Shown piece after piece: positions 8,756 through 17,774 of a stretch of DNA of 64,000 nt. This DNA is from Sandaracinobacteroides sp041675905 (GTDB lineage: Bacteria; Pseudomonadota; Alphaproteobacteria; Sphingomonadales; Sphingomonadaceae), in assembly GCA_041675905.1 (NCBI GenBank), contig JBAYSX010000005.1, positions 68,568 through 132,567 of the forward strand. The letters are read 5' to 3'. The number at the start of each line of letters is the position of its first letter. Positions within the stretch are counted from its first letter, which is position 1. Under the pieces are notes generated by a model. That model was not told the DNA's origin and did not search any database. It saw only the letters and a list, made by a program, of their open reading frames with translations. The position numbers and the translations under genes were made by a program.

Positions 8756-8808
8756 TTAATATCGGAAGATGTTACACGATAACTGATCAAAGTGATAGCT
8801 TGTCCGCT
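8756..8808. promoter_or_regulatory. Copy 2 of a duplicated operator/promoter-like segment
   Basis: Holds the exact repeat of the 15-mer seen at 7963-7977, here at 8759-8773, followed by the conserved AACTGAT and a weaker match. It lies between the divergent TetR (start 8671) and GMC oxidoreductase (start 8936) genes, where an autoregulatory operator would be expected. Confidence 0.5.
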
Positions 8809-8935
8809 GAGTGGCCAGGCGATTAACCATCACGGAAACTTGGCGGGCACGGATTGAGGAGAGACCGCGTCGGGGTTGCTGGCGAGAGAACCCGCCCTGT
8901 CCGGATCGCCGGTTATCACAAGGAGGGCCGCCTGA

Positions 8936-10534
8936 ATGCAAACACAGTTCGACTATATCATCGTAGGCGCGGGCTCGGCAGGCTGTGTTCTTGCCAACCG
9001 GTTGAGTGCGGACCCTGATATTTCCGTTCTCCTTGTGGAAGCGGGGCCGGAGCCGGATTCACCCTATATCCGAATCCCTCTCGGCCTCGGTCGCACCCTC
9101 GCTGATCCCAGATACGCCTGGCATTATACGACCGAGCCGGAACCGGGCACCGGGGGGCAATCGCGTATCTGGCTGCGTGGAAAGACGCTGGGCGGATCCA
9201 GTGCGGTCAACGGCATGGTCTATTGCCACGGCCAGCCCCAGGATTATGACGATTGGGAAGCAAAGGGTTGCGACGGTTGGGGATGGGAAACCTTCCGCAA
9301 GGCCTTTATCGCGATAGAGGATCATGAGCTCGGGGCGAGCGAGCACCGCGGCTCGGGAGGGCCGCTGCATATTTCCATCCAGAAATACCGCTCTCCCCTG
9401 ACCGAGGCGCTTCTTTCAGGCTGCGCCGCGCTCGGAACGGCTGTGAAGCAGGACATCAACGAGCCGGATCAGGAGGGTGTCGGATATACGCCACTCACCA
9501 TTCGCGATGGACGGCGGGTGAGCGCGTACGAGGCGTTCGTAAAGCCGGTTCGCCACCGCCGCCGTAATCTGACGATACGCACGGACGTGCTGGTCGAGCG
9601 CGTGGTGGTAGAGGATGGCCGCGCAACCGGTATCGACGTTCGCGTGAATCGGGGGCGCGAACGGTGGAACGGGCGGGAAATCATATTGTCCGCGGGCACA
9701 ATCGGATCACCCAAAATCCTCCAGCTATCGGGCATCGGGCCCGCATCGAAGCTCGTGCCGCTTGGTATCGGGCTCGTCGCCGACAGGCCGGGCGTCGGCC
9801 AGAATCTCAGCGAACACAAGGCCATCTGGCAGGAATATCGTCTCCGGCGCAATATGGGGCACAATCCCCGCTTGCGTGGCTGGCGCTTCCTCGTCAGCGC
9901 AATGCAATATCTCGCTTTTCGTAGCGGTCCAATGAGCACCAGCGTGGATATTAACGGCTTCATCCGGACCCGGCCGGATCTTGACCGGCCGGACGCGCAA
10001 ATCCAGTTCTGGTCGCTGACCGCGCGCAAAGGCGCTGCCACACTTGAGCCGGAACTGTTCCCCGCCATTAATGCGGGCGGGTGGATGCTGCGTCCTGAAA
10101 GCCGGGGATCCATTTTAATCCGTTCGGCGGATGCGGCCGCATTACCGGCGATATACCCCAATTTTCTGACCAGTGACTACGATCGTCAGGTGCTTGTTGG
10201 GGTATTCCGGTATTTCCGCCGTCTTTTCGCGCAGCCGGCGCTTGCGGGAATGATCGATCAGGAGGTTCTGCCTGGCTCCGAAGTTCAGACAGACGAGGAG
10301 ATCATAGAATCCTGCCGGCTGGCGGAGAATGGGTATCATGCCACGGGGACGTGCCGCATGGGCTCCGATCCCGACGCAATCGTCGATCCGCGGCTGAGGG
10401 TGCGCGGCGTTGAAAATCTGCGGGTGATGGACTGTTCGGTCATGCCCACCCAGGTATCATCGGGCGTTAATGGTCCGATCATGGCGATGGCCTGGCATGC
10501 GGCATCGCTCATCCTCGAAGATCGAAGAGGCTGA
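8936..10534 (+). CDS. GMC-family FAD oxidoreductase (choline dehydrogenase-like)
   Basis: A 532-residue flavoprotein of the glucose-methanol-choline family. The ADP-binding motif IIVGAGSAGCVLANRLS is at the N-terminus, LRGKTLGGSSAVNGMVY is the first GMC signature, and NGYHATGTCRMG carries the active-site His (about 467), with a conserved Asn in the terminal VSSGVNGPIMAMAWHA region. It oxidises a primary or secondary alcohol with FAD and passes electrons to a quinone or other acceptor. Start ATG has GGAGG upstream. It is the first plus-strand gene after the TetR gene. The GMC gene at 14.5 kb is a close paralogue. Substrate unknown. Confidence 0.93.
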   Translation: MQTQFDYIIVGAGSAGCVLANRLSADPDISVLLVEAGPEPDSPYIRIPLGLGRTLADPRYAWHYTTEPEPGTGGQSRIWLRGKTLGGSSAVNGMVYCHGQPQDYDDWEAKGCDGWGWETFRKAFIAIEDHELGASEHRGSGGPLHISIQKYRSPLTEALLSGCAALGTAVKQDINEPDQEGVGYTPLTIRDGRRVSAYEAFVKPVRHRRRNLTIRTDVLVERVVVEDGRATGIDVRVNRGRERWNGREIILSAGTIGSPKILQLSGIGPASKLVPLGIGLVADRPGVGQNLSEHKAIWQEYRLRRNMGHNPRLRGWRFLVSAMQYLAFRSGPMSTSVDINGFIRTRPDLDRPDAQIQFWSLTARKGAATLEPELFPAINAGGWMLRPESRGSILIRSADAAALPAIYPNFLTSDYDRQVLVGVFRYFRRLFAQPALAGMIDQEVLPGSEVQTDEEIIESCRLAENGYHATGTCRMGSDPDAIVDPRLRVRGVENLRVMDCSVMPTQVSSGVNGPIMAMAWHAASLILEDRRG

Positions 10535-10720
10535 TCCCTGTCAACAGCATCGGCGTGGTTGCCGCCGCCCGGCGGACAATGCGCCTGATGCGCGCGTTTG
10601 TGAATGAACCTAGCAAAAGCATCAGTCCGGCCTTTTTTTCGTACAACGTTTTATCCAGAGCTGATACAGGGTGAACCAATCAATCCGCCGAATACCGGCG
10701 GCAAAAATGGGGAGGTTGTG

Positions 10721-13006
10721 TTGGGATCGAAAAGAAAACTTTTACTCGTAACGACGTCTGCGCTGCTTTCCGCAACAGCGGGGATGGCGCAGGACGTCCC
10801 GGCGGCGGACACCGGTCTGAGTGAGATTGTGGTCACCGCGCAGCGGCGTGCCGAGAGCCTGCAGAGTGTGCCGATCGCCGTAACCGCCGTAACCGGTGAC
10901 ATGGTTGACAACCTGAAGGCCACCTCGCTCCAGGGCCTCCAGGGGATGATCCCCAACACCCAGATCACGAACTTTACCAACGCGCCGAACAGCGCGGTAT
11001 TCTTCATTCGCGGCATCGGCGTGATCGACCCTGACCCGTTCGCCGGAAATACGGTGGCGATCGTGCAGGACGGTGTATCGCAATATTTCTCCATGGGCGC
11101 GCTGCTTGATATGTTCGATGTGGACCGGGTGGAAGTCCTGAAAGGCCCGCAAGGCACGCTGTTCGGCGCCAATACCACGGGTGGCGTCGTCAACGTTACG
11201 ACGCGTCAGCCAACGGGCGAATTCGGTGGCCGGGGCGAGATAACCTACGGCAACCGGAACCGCCTCGATGTGAAGGCTGCGGTCGACTTCCCGATCATCG
11301 AAAATGTCCTGGCTGGCAAGGTTGCGGCGATGCACACCGGTCGTGACGGATATTTCACCAACATTGTCGACGGGCGCAAACTGGGCGACCGCGATACCAC
11401 CGTCGTGCGCGCGTACCTGAAATATACGCCCGATCCCGATCTCGCCGCGACGCTGTCGGGTGAATACGGGCGTACGCGTAATGGTTCGCCGGTATTCGTA
11501 AATGGCGCCATACCGGGCGATCTGCTTTACGTACCGGGAGGCACGATCACCCAGCCTGGTCAGGCGTATCCCATGTATCCCAGCCCATGTCCGCCCGATG
11601 GCGGTTCATGCAGCGCGCCGGACCGGTACTTTACCACCAGCGATAGCGGGGTTCCCGACCAGAGCAACATGGACACGTATCGGGCAACGCTGACGATTAA
11701 TCTGGATAATACCGCAATCGGCGACATTACCTCGATCACGGGCTACAAGAAATTTACACTCGCCGAGTTTAATGATCAGGATTCCCTCGTGGGCCTGTTC
11801 CTCGACACCTATCGTCGTACGGAAGGCTGGCAGTTCAGTCAGGAAGTGCGCACGTCTGTCGACCTTACAGATGATATCAACCTCCTTATTGGCGGTTCCT
11901 ATCTGAATACGCACTACGACCATCTTATGAATCTCCGGCTGCAGTTCGCGGTTCCGGGGCTTCGGCAGTATAATCCGCAAGATCAGGACAACTGGTCAGG
12001 TTCTCTTTTCGCCCACACATTCGTCGATCTGACAGACCGGTTGCGGCTTCAGGCGGGTATTCGCTACACACACGAATGGACCCGGATGGTTGCGGGGCTG
12101 GACAATTATATCAGTCCGACGGGAACGGCGCTGCTCTGCACAACAGCCTCCGATTGTGGTGACGACCTGGTTGACAGTTTTTCGGTCAGACGCAGCGAGA
12201 AATGGAATAATTTCGGCTGGAAATTTGGCCTGGACTATGAGGTCGCGTCGGGAACCCTGCTTTACGGCTATTATGCCCGTGGTTTCAAATCCGGCGGGTT
12301 CGTAGGGCGCCTCGCCGCCCCGTCTGATGTCGGCCCGTACGATCCCGAAAAGGTCGACACCGTAGAAGCGGGCATCAAATCCGAACTGTTTGACCGGCGG
12401 GTGCGGGCTAACCTTGCCGCCTTCTATACCAGCTATCGCGATATGCAGGTTGCGCAAAACTATATCGTTGAGGGCGGGACAGCGATCGGTACATCCATCT
12501 TCAACGCTGCCAAGTCCAAAATCAAGGGCGCCGAACTGGAGATTGCGGCGCGTGCGACCGACGGCCTCACGCTGAACGGCTCTCTCGCGTATCTTGACGC
12601 CAAATACCGGGAATTCCAGTTTTTTGACGCAAATTGCGAGTGTTTTATCGACCTGAAGGGCAAGTCATTGCAGAACTCGCCAAAATGGTCGGCAACTGCC
12701 GGAGCCACTTATGAGCTCCCTCTTGGGCCGGGCCATTTGCGTGCGAATGCAGTCTATAGCTATACCGGATCAAAGTACTTCCAGGGTCTGCAGAACATTG
12801 CTGCGGTACGCATACAGCCAATGCACTATGTGCACGGGAACCTGAGCTGGTCACCCGATAACGGTGACTGGACAATGGAATTGTGGGTGCGTAACCTTTT
12901 GGATAATCGATATATGGAAGCCGTTACCCGGAATTTCGGAATTTATAATCAGGCTGGTTACACGCAGCCACGCGAATTTGGTGCCACTTTCAAATTTGAA
13001 TGGTGA
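10721..13006 (+). CDS. TonB-dependent receptor
   Basis: A complete outer-membrane receptor of 761 residues from TTG 10721. I choose this start because GGAGG lies five bases upstream and it gives a clean signal peptide (basic GSKRK, then a hydrophobic stretch ending GMAQ); the ATG at 10604 adds 39 residues that do not fit. After the signal come the TonB-box-like IVVTAQRR, the plug (GIGVIDPDPFAGNT, RVEVLKGPQGTLFGANTTGG) and a 22-strand-type barrel ending FGATFKFEW. It is a close paralogue of the receptor at 34.6 kb through the plug and much of the barrel. The following VOC gene starts four bases after its stop. Confidence 0.92.
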   Translation: MGSKRKLLLVTTSALLSATAGMAQDVPAADTGLSEIVVTAQRRAESLQSVPIAVTAVTGDMVDNLKATSLQGLQGMIPNTQITNFTNAPNSAVFFIRGIGVIDPDPFAGNTVAIVQDGVSQYFSMGALLDMFDVDRVEVLKGPQGTLFGANTTGGVVNVTTRQPTGEFGGRGEITYGNRNRLDVKAAVDFPIIENVLAGKVAAMHTGRDGYFTNIVDGRKLGDRDTTVVRAYLKYTPDPDLAATLSGEYGRTRNGSPVFVNGAIPGDLLYVPGGTITQPGQAYPMYPSPCPPDGGSCSAPDRYFTTSDSGVPDQSNMDTYRATLTINLDNTAIGDITSITGYKKFTLAEFNDQDSLVGLFLDTYRRTEGWQFSQEVRTSVDLTDDINLLIGGSYLNTHYDHLMNLRLQFAVPGLRQYNPQDQDNWSGSLFAHTFVDLTDRLRLQAGIRYTHEWTRMVAGLDNYISPTGTALLCTTASDCGDDLVDSFSVRRSEKWNNFGWKFGLDYEVASGTLLYGYYARGFKSGGFVGRLAAPSDVGPYDPEKVDTVEAGIKSELFDRRVRANLAAFYTSYRDMQVAQNYIVEGGTAIGTSIFNAAKSKIKGAELEIAARATDGLTLNGSLAYLDAKYREFQFFDANCECFIDLKGKSLQNSPKWSATAGATYELPLGPGHLRANAVYSYTGSKYFQGLQNIAAVRIQPMHYVHGNLSWSPDNGDWTMELWVRNLLDNRYMEAVTRNFGIYNQAGYTQPREFGATFKFEW

Positions 13007-13010
13007 TCCG

Positions 13011-13574
13011 ATGAATGCAGAAACCATGCTTATCCCGCAGCGTTATGGTGCGATCCGCCAACTGGCGTTTGTGCCCCGCGATTTTGATGCGGCAATCGAA
13101 TTCTGGACAAAAACGATGGGCGTCGGGCCGTTCTTTTATCTGGAGCACATACCCCTCGAAGATGTGATTTATAAGGGTAAACAGATAGAGTATGATTGCT
13201 CCGCGGCGATCGCTTATTGGGGGGATATGGAGATTGAAATCCTCCGCCAGCATAACCCCGGACCATCTATTCTTACTGACTGGATTGAAAAAGGGCGCGA
13301 AGGTGTCCACCATGTGCGCCTGACTGTGGATGATCTGGAAACGGCGCGGCAGGAATTTGAAGGCCTCGGCGGAACCGTTATCCAGTCCGCCCGCCTGCCC
13401 GGGGGCGGCGAATATATCATGATGGATATGCCCGGGCCGGCGCCAACCATTGAACTCAGCGTGCTCCACCCAAGGTTTATCCGTTTATGGGAGTATATGA
13501 AGCGGGCGTCGCAACAATGGGACGGCAGCGACCCGCTTCGGCCGGTTCCACCTGAAGACCAGTGGGCGTCGTGA
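13011..13574 (+). CDS. VOC/glyoxalase-fold protein
   Basis: A 187-residue vicinal-oxygen-chelate fold protein. The first beta-alpha-beta unit has QLAFVPRDFDAAIEFWTKTM and GVGPFF; the second begins VHHVRLTVDDLETARQEFE, and candidate metal ligands are His in VHH and Glu in the EIEILRQHN and TIELS strands. The family includes glyoxalases, epimerases and ring-cleavage dioxygenases. It starts four bases after the receptor stop. It resembles the VOC protein at 27.2 kb (both carry GVGPFF and end in WDG-D-P). The reaction is unknown. Confidence 0.85.
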   Translation: MNAETMLIPQRYGAIRQLAFVPRDFDAAIEFWTKTMGVGPFFYLEHIPLEDVIYKGKQIEYDCSAAIAYWGDMEIEILRQHNPGPSILTDWIEKGREGVHHVRLTVDDLETARQEFEGLGGTVIQSARLPGGGEYIMMDMPGPAPTIELSVLHPRFIRLWEYMKRASQQWDGSDPLRPVPPEDQWAS

Positions 13575-14404
13575 TCCGGCCGCTGGCGCTCCATCAGATC
13601 ACGGCGATGGAGGCCGGCCCGGTGGAACTCGTCTCCATCGCCGCTGCAACCGGTTGCCAGGGCGTCTGCATTTTCACCCATTCGCCCCGTTCGCCACTGC
13701 CCGGAATGACAACATCCTTTGCGTTCCCGGTGGTGGATCAAGGCAACAGGGACGCGATGCTCGAACGGCTGGCGGATACCGGCATAACCGTTGGCAACAT
13801 CGAGTTTTTTCCCATCCAGGAGGGTCTGGACCTGCAGGTTTACCGCGACGGTCTGGCGTTGGGCGGGGAACTCGGCGCGCAACGGGCGGTAACGCATATT
13901 CATGATCCCGACGATGCGCGTGCGGTGGATACGCTTGGCCGCCTCTGCGATATGGCGGCGGGATATGGAATCACTTTGGGGCTGGAGTTCATGGGATTAA
14001 CCCCGGCCTGTAATTCGGTCCAGCGCGCGGCATGGTTTGTTGGGCAGGTGGGCAGAAACAACATTGGCATCGGTGTAGATGCCCTGCACCTGGCGCGGAC
14101 CGGCGGGACACCGGCAGAGGTGGCGGAATTACCGGCGCACCTTTTCGTTTATGCGCAGATTTGTGACGGCGCGGGACTGTCGGTCACGTCGGATTATCTT
14201 TCCGAAGCGGAGAACCGGAAGATGCCGGGCGACGGCGACTTCCCCCTGCGTGAACTGATTGAGGCGTTGCCATTGTCCACGGCGCTGGATGTGGAAGTTC
14301 CCTCAACTACACTGGTGGCACGAGGTGTATCGGCTCTCGACCGGGCGCGTGAAGCAGTAGCCCGCGCACGGGTTCTGACAGACGCTGCCAAAGTCAGCCG
14401 GTGA
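13571..14404 (+). CDS. Sugar phosphate isomerase/epimerase-like TIM-barrel protein
   Basis: A 277-residue protein of the xylose isomerase-like/AP endonuclease 2 TIM-barrel family. Conserved metal-ligand regions include GLEFMGLTP (a Glu at the end of a strand), GIGVDALHLART (Asp and His), FVYAQICDG and the late ALDVEVPS. Members isomerise or epimerise sugars or act as related hydro-lyases. The GTG at 13571 overlaps the VOC stop as GTGA, suggesting translational coupling; another GTG at 13562 is possible. Its presence in a hydrophobic-compound cluster is unusual, so it may act on a ring-derived hydroxyketone (inference). Confidence 0.82.
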   Translation: MIRPLALHQITAMEAGPVELVSIAAATGCQGVCIFTHSPRSPLPGMTTSFAFPVVDQGNRDAMLERLADTGITVGNIEFFPIQEGLDLQVYRDGLALGGELGAQRAVTHIHDPDDARAVDTLGRLCDMAAGYGITLGLEFMGLTPACNSVQRAAWFVGQVGRNNIGIGVDALHLARTGGTPAEVAELPAHLFVYAQICDGAGLSVTSDYLSEAENRKMPGDGDFPLRELIEALPLSTALDVEVPSTTLVARGVSALDRAREAVARARVLTDAAKVSR

Positions 14405-14489
14405 TCGTCCCCGTTCTGGCTGGATATGCGTCAGACGCGGCAGGTTGGCAGATAAAAATCGGGACGGCTATTCTCGTCGAAAGGTGAAC

Positions 14490-16115
14490 ATGCGGGAAGA
14501 TTTCGACTATATCGTTATCGGTGCCGGATCGGCAGGATGCGTCATGGCAAACCGTCTCTCGGAGGATCCGCGCAATCGGGTGCTGGTGATCGAGGCCGGC
14601 CCACCCGACACAAGCCCCCTGATCCATATGCCAAAGGGCATCGGCAAGATCGTCAGCGACCCGAAGCATACCTGGTCGTACAAGATCGATCAGCCGCGCG
14701 AGCCTGGCATGGGAGCCACAGAAATATGGGTCCGTGGCAAGACACTCGGGGGTTCTTCTTCCATTAACGGCATGATCTATTCGCGCGGTCAGCCCGAAGA
14801 TTATGATGAATGGGAAGAAAATGGCGCCAGGGGCTGGAACTGGCAGTCCATGAAGAAGGCCTTCCGTGCCATCGAGGATCATGAACTGGGTGACGATGGA
14901 AATCGTGGCACCGGCGGGCCCCTGCACGTCGCGCCCAACAAATATCGCTACCCGCTTGCCGAAGTGATGATCGAGGCTGGCGTGCAAATGGGGCTTCCGC
15001 GTCGCGAGGATCTGAACGAGGAAAATTCCCACGAGCGTGTCGGCTACTATGCTTATAATATCCGCGACGGAAAGAGGCAGAGTTCGGCAGGCGTTTTCCT
15101 CAATCCGGCCCGGAAGCGCCCGAATGTAAAGGTGATAACCGACGCGGTGGCCGAGCGGGTTCTGTTCGAGGGCGCGCGCGTGACCGGGGTGCGGGTGCGT
15201 CACCATGGCAAATCGGCGGATTATGGTTGTCGCGGCGAGGTGGTCATTTGCGGCGGGCTGCTGGAAAGCCCGAAACTTCTTCAACTGTCCGGAATCGGAC
15301 CCGGGGCGCATCTCAGTCGTATGGGCGTCCCCGTAATTGCGGACAGTCCGGATGTCGGCGCGCGGATGCGAGAGCATCTTTCCCTCGCAATGCCTTTCCG
15401 CATGAGAGGCGAGGGCAGCATCAACAAGCAATTCTACGGACCGGGCCTGGTCCTGAATGTTTTGCGCTACTTTTTCAACCGAAGCGGGCCGCTTGCCAAC
15501 GGGCCGTTCGAAGTGGGCGCTTTTGTAAAAACAGAACCGCACATTCCTCGCCCTGATCTGCAGCTTTATATGGGCGCGTACACCTTTGCCCTTGGAGACG
15601 AGCAGTTCCCTGTGCCGATGGGCGATATTGATCGCCAGCCGGGCATCTCCTGCTATGGTCAGCTGCTGCAGATGACCAGCGAGGGCGCCATTCTCATCCG
15701 TTCCAACCGGGTTGACGACGCGCCGGAGATTACCCCCAACTGGCTGACGACCGAATATGACCAGCGGGCGGCCATTGCCACCGTCCGGTATATTCGCCGC
15801 TATTTTACCCAGCCTGCGCTGGCACCCTATATAGAGCGCGAACTGACTCCTGGGCCGACGGTGCAGTCGGACGAAGAGATCTTGCGTTATTTCCGCATTC
15901 TTTCATCGAGCGGTCTGCACGGCACCGGGACATGCAGGATGGGCAGCGACGGGACGGCCGTGGTGGACGAGCGCACCCGGGTGCGCGGTGTGCAGGGGCT
16001 GAGGGTTGTTGACTGCTCGATCATGCCCAATCTCGTCTCGGGCAACACCAACGCACCGGCAATGGCGACGGCGTGGCGCGCCGCCGACCTCATGCTTGAA
16101 GACGCCCGAAAGTAA
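14490..16115 (+). CDS. GMC-family FAD oxidoreductase (choline dehydrogenase-like)
   Basis: A 541-residue GMC oxidoreductase and paralogue of the gene at 8.9 kb. The FAD loop is IVIGAGSAGCVMANRLS, the first signature is VRGKTLGGSSSINGMIY, and the active-site region SGLHGTGTCRMG (His about 476) is followed by the Asn-containing SGNTNAPAMATAW. I start at ATG 14490, which has AAGGTG upstream; the frame extends to 14445. It oxidises an alcohol to an aldehyde or ketone using FAD. It follows the TIM-barrel gene by 85 bases. Two paralogues in one region suggest either successive steps or stereoisomer-specific enzymes. Confidence 0.92.
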   Translation: MREDFDYIVIGAGSAGCVMANRLSEDPRNRVLVIEAGPPDTSPLIHMPKGIGKIVSDPKHTWSYKIDQPREPGMGATEIWVRGKTLGGSSSINGMIYSRGQPEDYDEWEENGARGWNWQSMKKAFRAIEDHELGDDGNRGTGGPLHVAPNKYRYPLAEVMIEAGVQMGLPRREDLNEENSHERVGYYAYNIRDGKRQSSAGVFLNPARKRPNVKVITDAVAERVLFEGARVTGVRVRHHGKSADYGCRGEVVICGGLLESPKLLQLSGIGPGAHLSRMGVPVIADSPDVGARMREHLSLAMPFRMRGEGSINKQFYGPGLVLNVLRYFFNRSGPLANGPFEVGAFVKTEPHIPRPDLQLYMGAYTFALGDEQFPVPMGDIDRQPGISCYGQLLQMTSEGAILIRSNRVDDAPEITPNWLTTEYDQRAAIATVRYIRRYFTQPALAPYIERELTPGPTVQSDEEILRYFRILSSSGLHGTGTCRMGSDGTAVVDERTRVRGVQGLRVVDCSIMPNLVSGNTNAPAMATAWRAADLMLEDARK

Positions 16116-16209
16116 AGAGACCGGATTGCGCTGGAACCTCGCTTTGGTCGGATAAGCGGGGCAGGGTATCCGCGCAATCCCAGGTCGGATCGTTCGAAGG
16201 GAGGAACGG

Positions 16210-16869
16210 ATGATCAGGTTTATGGGTGTGAACCGGCGTCGCGAAGGAATGGCGCTGGAGGAATTCTCCAGATACTGGAGCACTACACATGCCGATATTG
16301 TTCTGGAGTTCGCGGACTCCGGGGCGCTTCGCGGTTATATTCAGAACCATCGTCTGGCCGCGGACAGCGAAATCCATTCCGACTGGGATGGCTCACCAGA
16401 GCTTTTCATAAAGGACGCTGCCTCATTCGAAAAAATGGTGGCGTCGGACCGATTTAAATATGCGGTCGAGGTGGACAGCCCGGCTTTCATGCAAATGCCG
16501 CCAGTTGCGTTTCGTGTCGAACAGGCACTGCTGGCTGGCAGCAACAGCCGGCTCGATCTGAGCGGCAAGATCAAACTCATGCTGTTTGTCAAAAACCCTG
16601 CCGGGGGACTGGCAGATGAATTGATGGGGAAATGGAATTCGGTCGCCCGGCCTTTATTCTTCTCTTCCGGTGCTCCGTTGAGGATAGAAAGATTGACCGC
16701 TGACAGCGCGGCAGATTTTGGTCCGCCAGCTTTCTACGGCGTAGAATCATCCTGGTGGAATAGCACGGACGATCTGCTGGCCGCCTGGCGGGATAAAAAC
16801 AGCCTGTTTTCGCAACATGATATTGAAGTGCTTCTGGCGGCAGAACGGGTCATGCTTTCCCCCGATTGA
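16210..16869 (+). CDS. EthD-domain protein, apparent two-domain form
   Basis: A 219-residue protein with an N-terminal EthD-like alpha+beta barrel (opening MIRFMGVNRRREGMALEEF, then RYWSTTHADIV) and a second, more diverged copy from about residue 118 (KIKLMLFVKNPAGGLADELM, then WWNSTDDLLAAWRD). The internal duplication would let one chain form the dimer that single-domain members build from two. A strong GGGAGG-like site precedes the ATG. The 95-base gap from the GMC stop holds a 9-bp inverted repeat (16123-16131 with 16172-16180). Function unknown; likely supports the oxidative pathway. Confidence 0.8.
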   Translation: MIRFMGVNRRREGMALEEFSRYWSTTHADIVLEFADSGALRGYIQNHRLAADSEIHSDWDGSPELFIKDAASFEKMVASDRFKYAVEVDSPAFMQMPPVAFRVEQALLAGSNSRLDLSGKIKLMLFVKNPAGGLADELMGKWNSVARPLFFSSGAPLRIERLTADSAADFGPPAFYGVESSWWNSTDDLLAAWRDKNSLFSQHDIEVLLAAERVMLSPD

Positions 16870-16971
16870 GCAGATGCATACAGGGAGGATGCGGCGGGCA
16901 GGCACTGCGCCAGGCTGCCGTTGATCTTCCTGTGGCACTGGCATTTGCGATATTGCACCCGGCAAATCGCG

Positions 16972-17010
16972 TTGACACCGGTACGAAAAATGATACAACA
17001 GTTGTACAAT
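16972..17010 (+). promoter_or_regulatory. Promoter with overlapping palindromic operator
   Basis: TTGACA (16972-16977) is spaced 16 bases from TACAAC (16994-16999), giving a near-consensus promoter for the SnoaL gene that starts at 17033. The -10 element is one arm of a perfect palindrome, TACAAC-A-GTTGTA (16994-17006). An operator placed there would block RNA polymerase, which fits a TetR-type repressor; the nearest candidate is the TetR gene at 17.8 kb. Confidence 0.6.
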
Positions 17011-17032
17011 TTAAAGCGGAGGAGATAATCAA

Positions 17033-17506
17033 ATGGGAAATGCAAACAATATCGCGGAACTGGAAGCGCGTCTGGCCAATGTCGAGGCCCGTCTGGGGGT
17101 TCGTGAATTGCTCGATCGCTACAATGATGCGGTCAACCAGCGGGATGTAGACGCATGGGCGGCCTGCTGGACGGACGATGCGGTGTGGAATATTCCGATC
17201 ATGCCAGGGCAGAATGAGGTGGTCGGCAAGAAGGCCATCGTCGATTCATGGGTGCGCTCGATGAAGGTCTACCCGGTGCTTATCATGCTGGCGCACATCG
17301 GCAAGATCGAGTTGCGCGGCGAAGGGGAGGCCTGGGTGCGTTCCTACCATAATGAGTTGGGCCGGTATGTGGACGGCCGGGAAATCCGCCCCCGCGGGCA
17401 ATACGAAGACATTATGGTGAAACAAAATGGCGAGTGGTTGTTCAAACACCGCACGTTTGACGCAATCTACGGTGAAAACCCCGAAGATGTGAAATATGTG
17501 GATTGA
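17033..17506 (+). CDS. SnoaL-like (NTF2-fold) protein
   Basis: A 157-residue SnoaL-like protein. After a short heptad-like helix (IAELEARLANVEARLGV) comes the cone-fold core with RELLDRYNDAVNQRDVDAWA, WTDDAVWNIPIMPGQ and the final QYEDIMVKQNGEWLFKHRTF. Close in pattern to the SnoaL protein at 6.6 kb. The ATG follows a GGAGG-like site, and the gene has its own promoter with an operator-like palindrome at 16994-17006. Probably a small cofactor-free enzyme or binder for a pathway intermediate. Confidence 0.86.
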   Translation: MGNANNIAELEARLANVEARLGVRELLDRYNDAVNQRDVDAWAACWTDDAVWNIPIMPGQNEVVGKKAIVDSWVRSMKVYPVLIMLAHIGKIELRGEGEAWVRSYHNELGRYVDGREIRPRGQYEDIMVKQNGEWLFKHRTFDAIYGENPEDVKYVD

Positions 17507-17560
17507 TCACTGTCCCGGTCGGTGAATGATTCATTGGAGAGGTCAAATCAGGTGCCGGGG

Positions 17561-17584
17561 GTGTGTGTGGACAGCCACACGCGC
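17561..17584 (+). terminator. GT-rich hairpin after SnoaL gene
   Basis: GTGTGTGTGG (17561-17570) pairs with 17575-17584 across a four-base loop, with two G-T pairs. It lies 55 bases after the SnoaL stop and before the TetR gene. No T-run follows, so it is only a candidate. The rest of the 17507-17774 gap shows no gene. Confidence 0.35.
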
Positions 17585-17774
17585 ACCTTCGGCGCCAATT
17601 TTCACAACAACCGTCGTATCATCTCTGCTTTGTCAGGATCGAAAACGGGCGACGGCATCATACAGTGATGCCTGAAAATTCCATCAAAACCGGGCCTGGA
17701 TTATAGCACGGCGGTGGCGGGCTGTTATATGGCCGCCGAAAATACGGCTCCGCCGGATATGATCTGGATGATAT

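Noticed and set aside
14394..15542. 382-codon minus-strand frame inside the GMC gene
   Set aside because: It is a shadow of the GMC oxidoreductase at 14490-16115, whose motifs are all on the plus strand.
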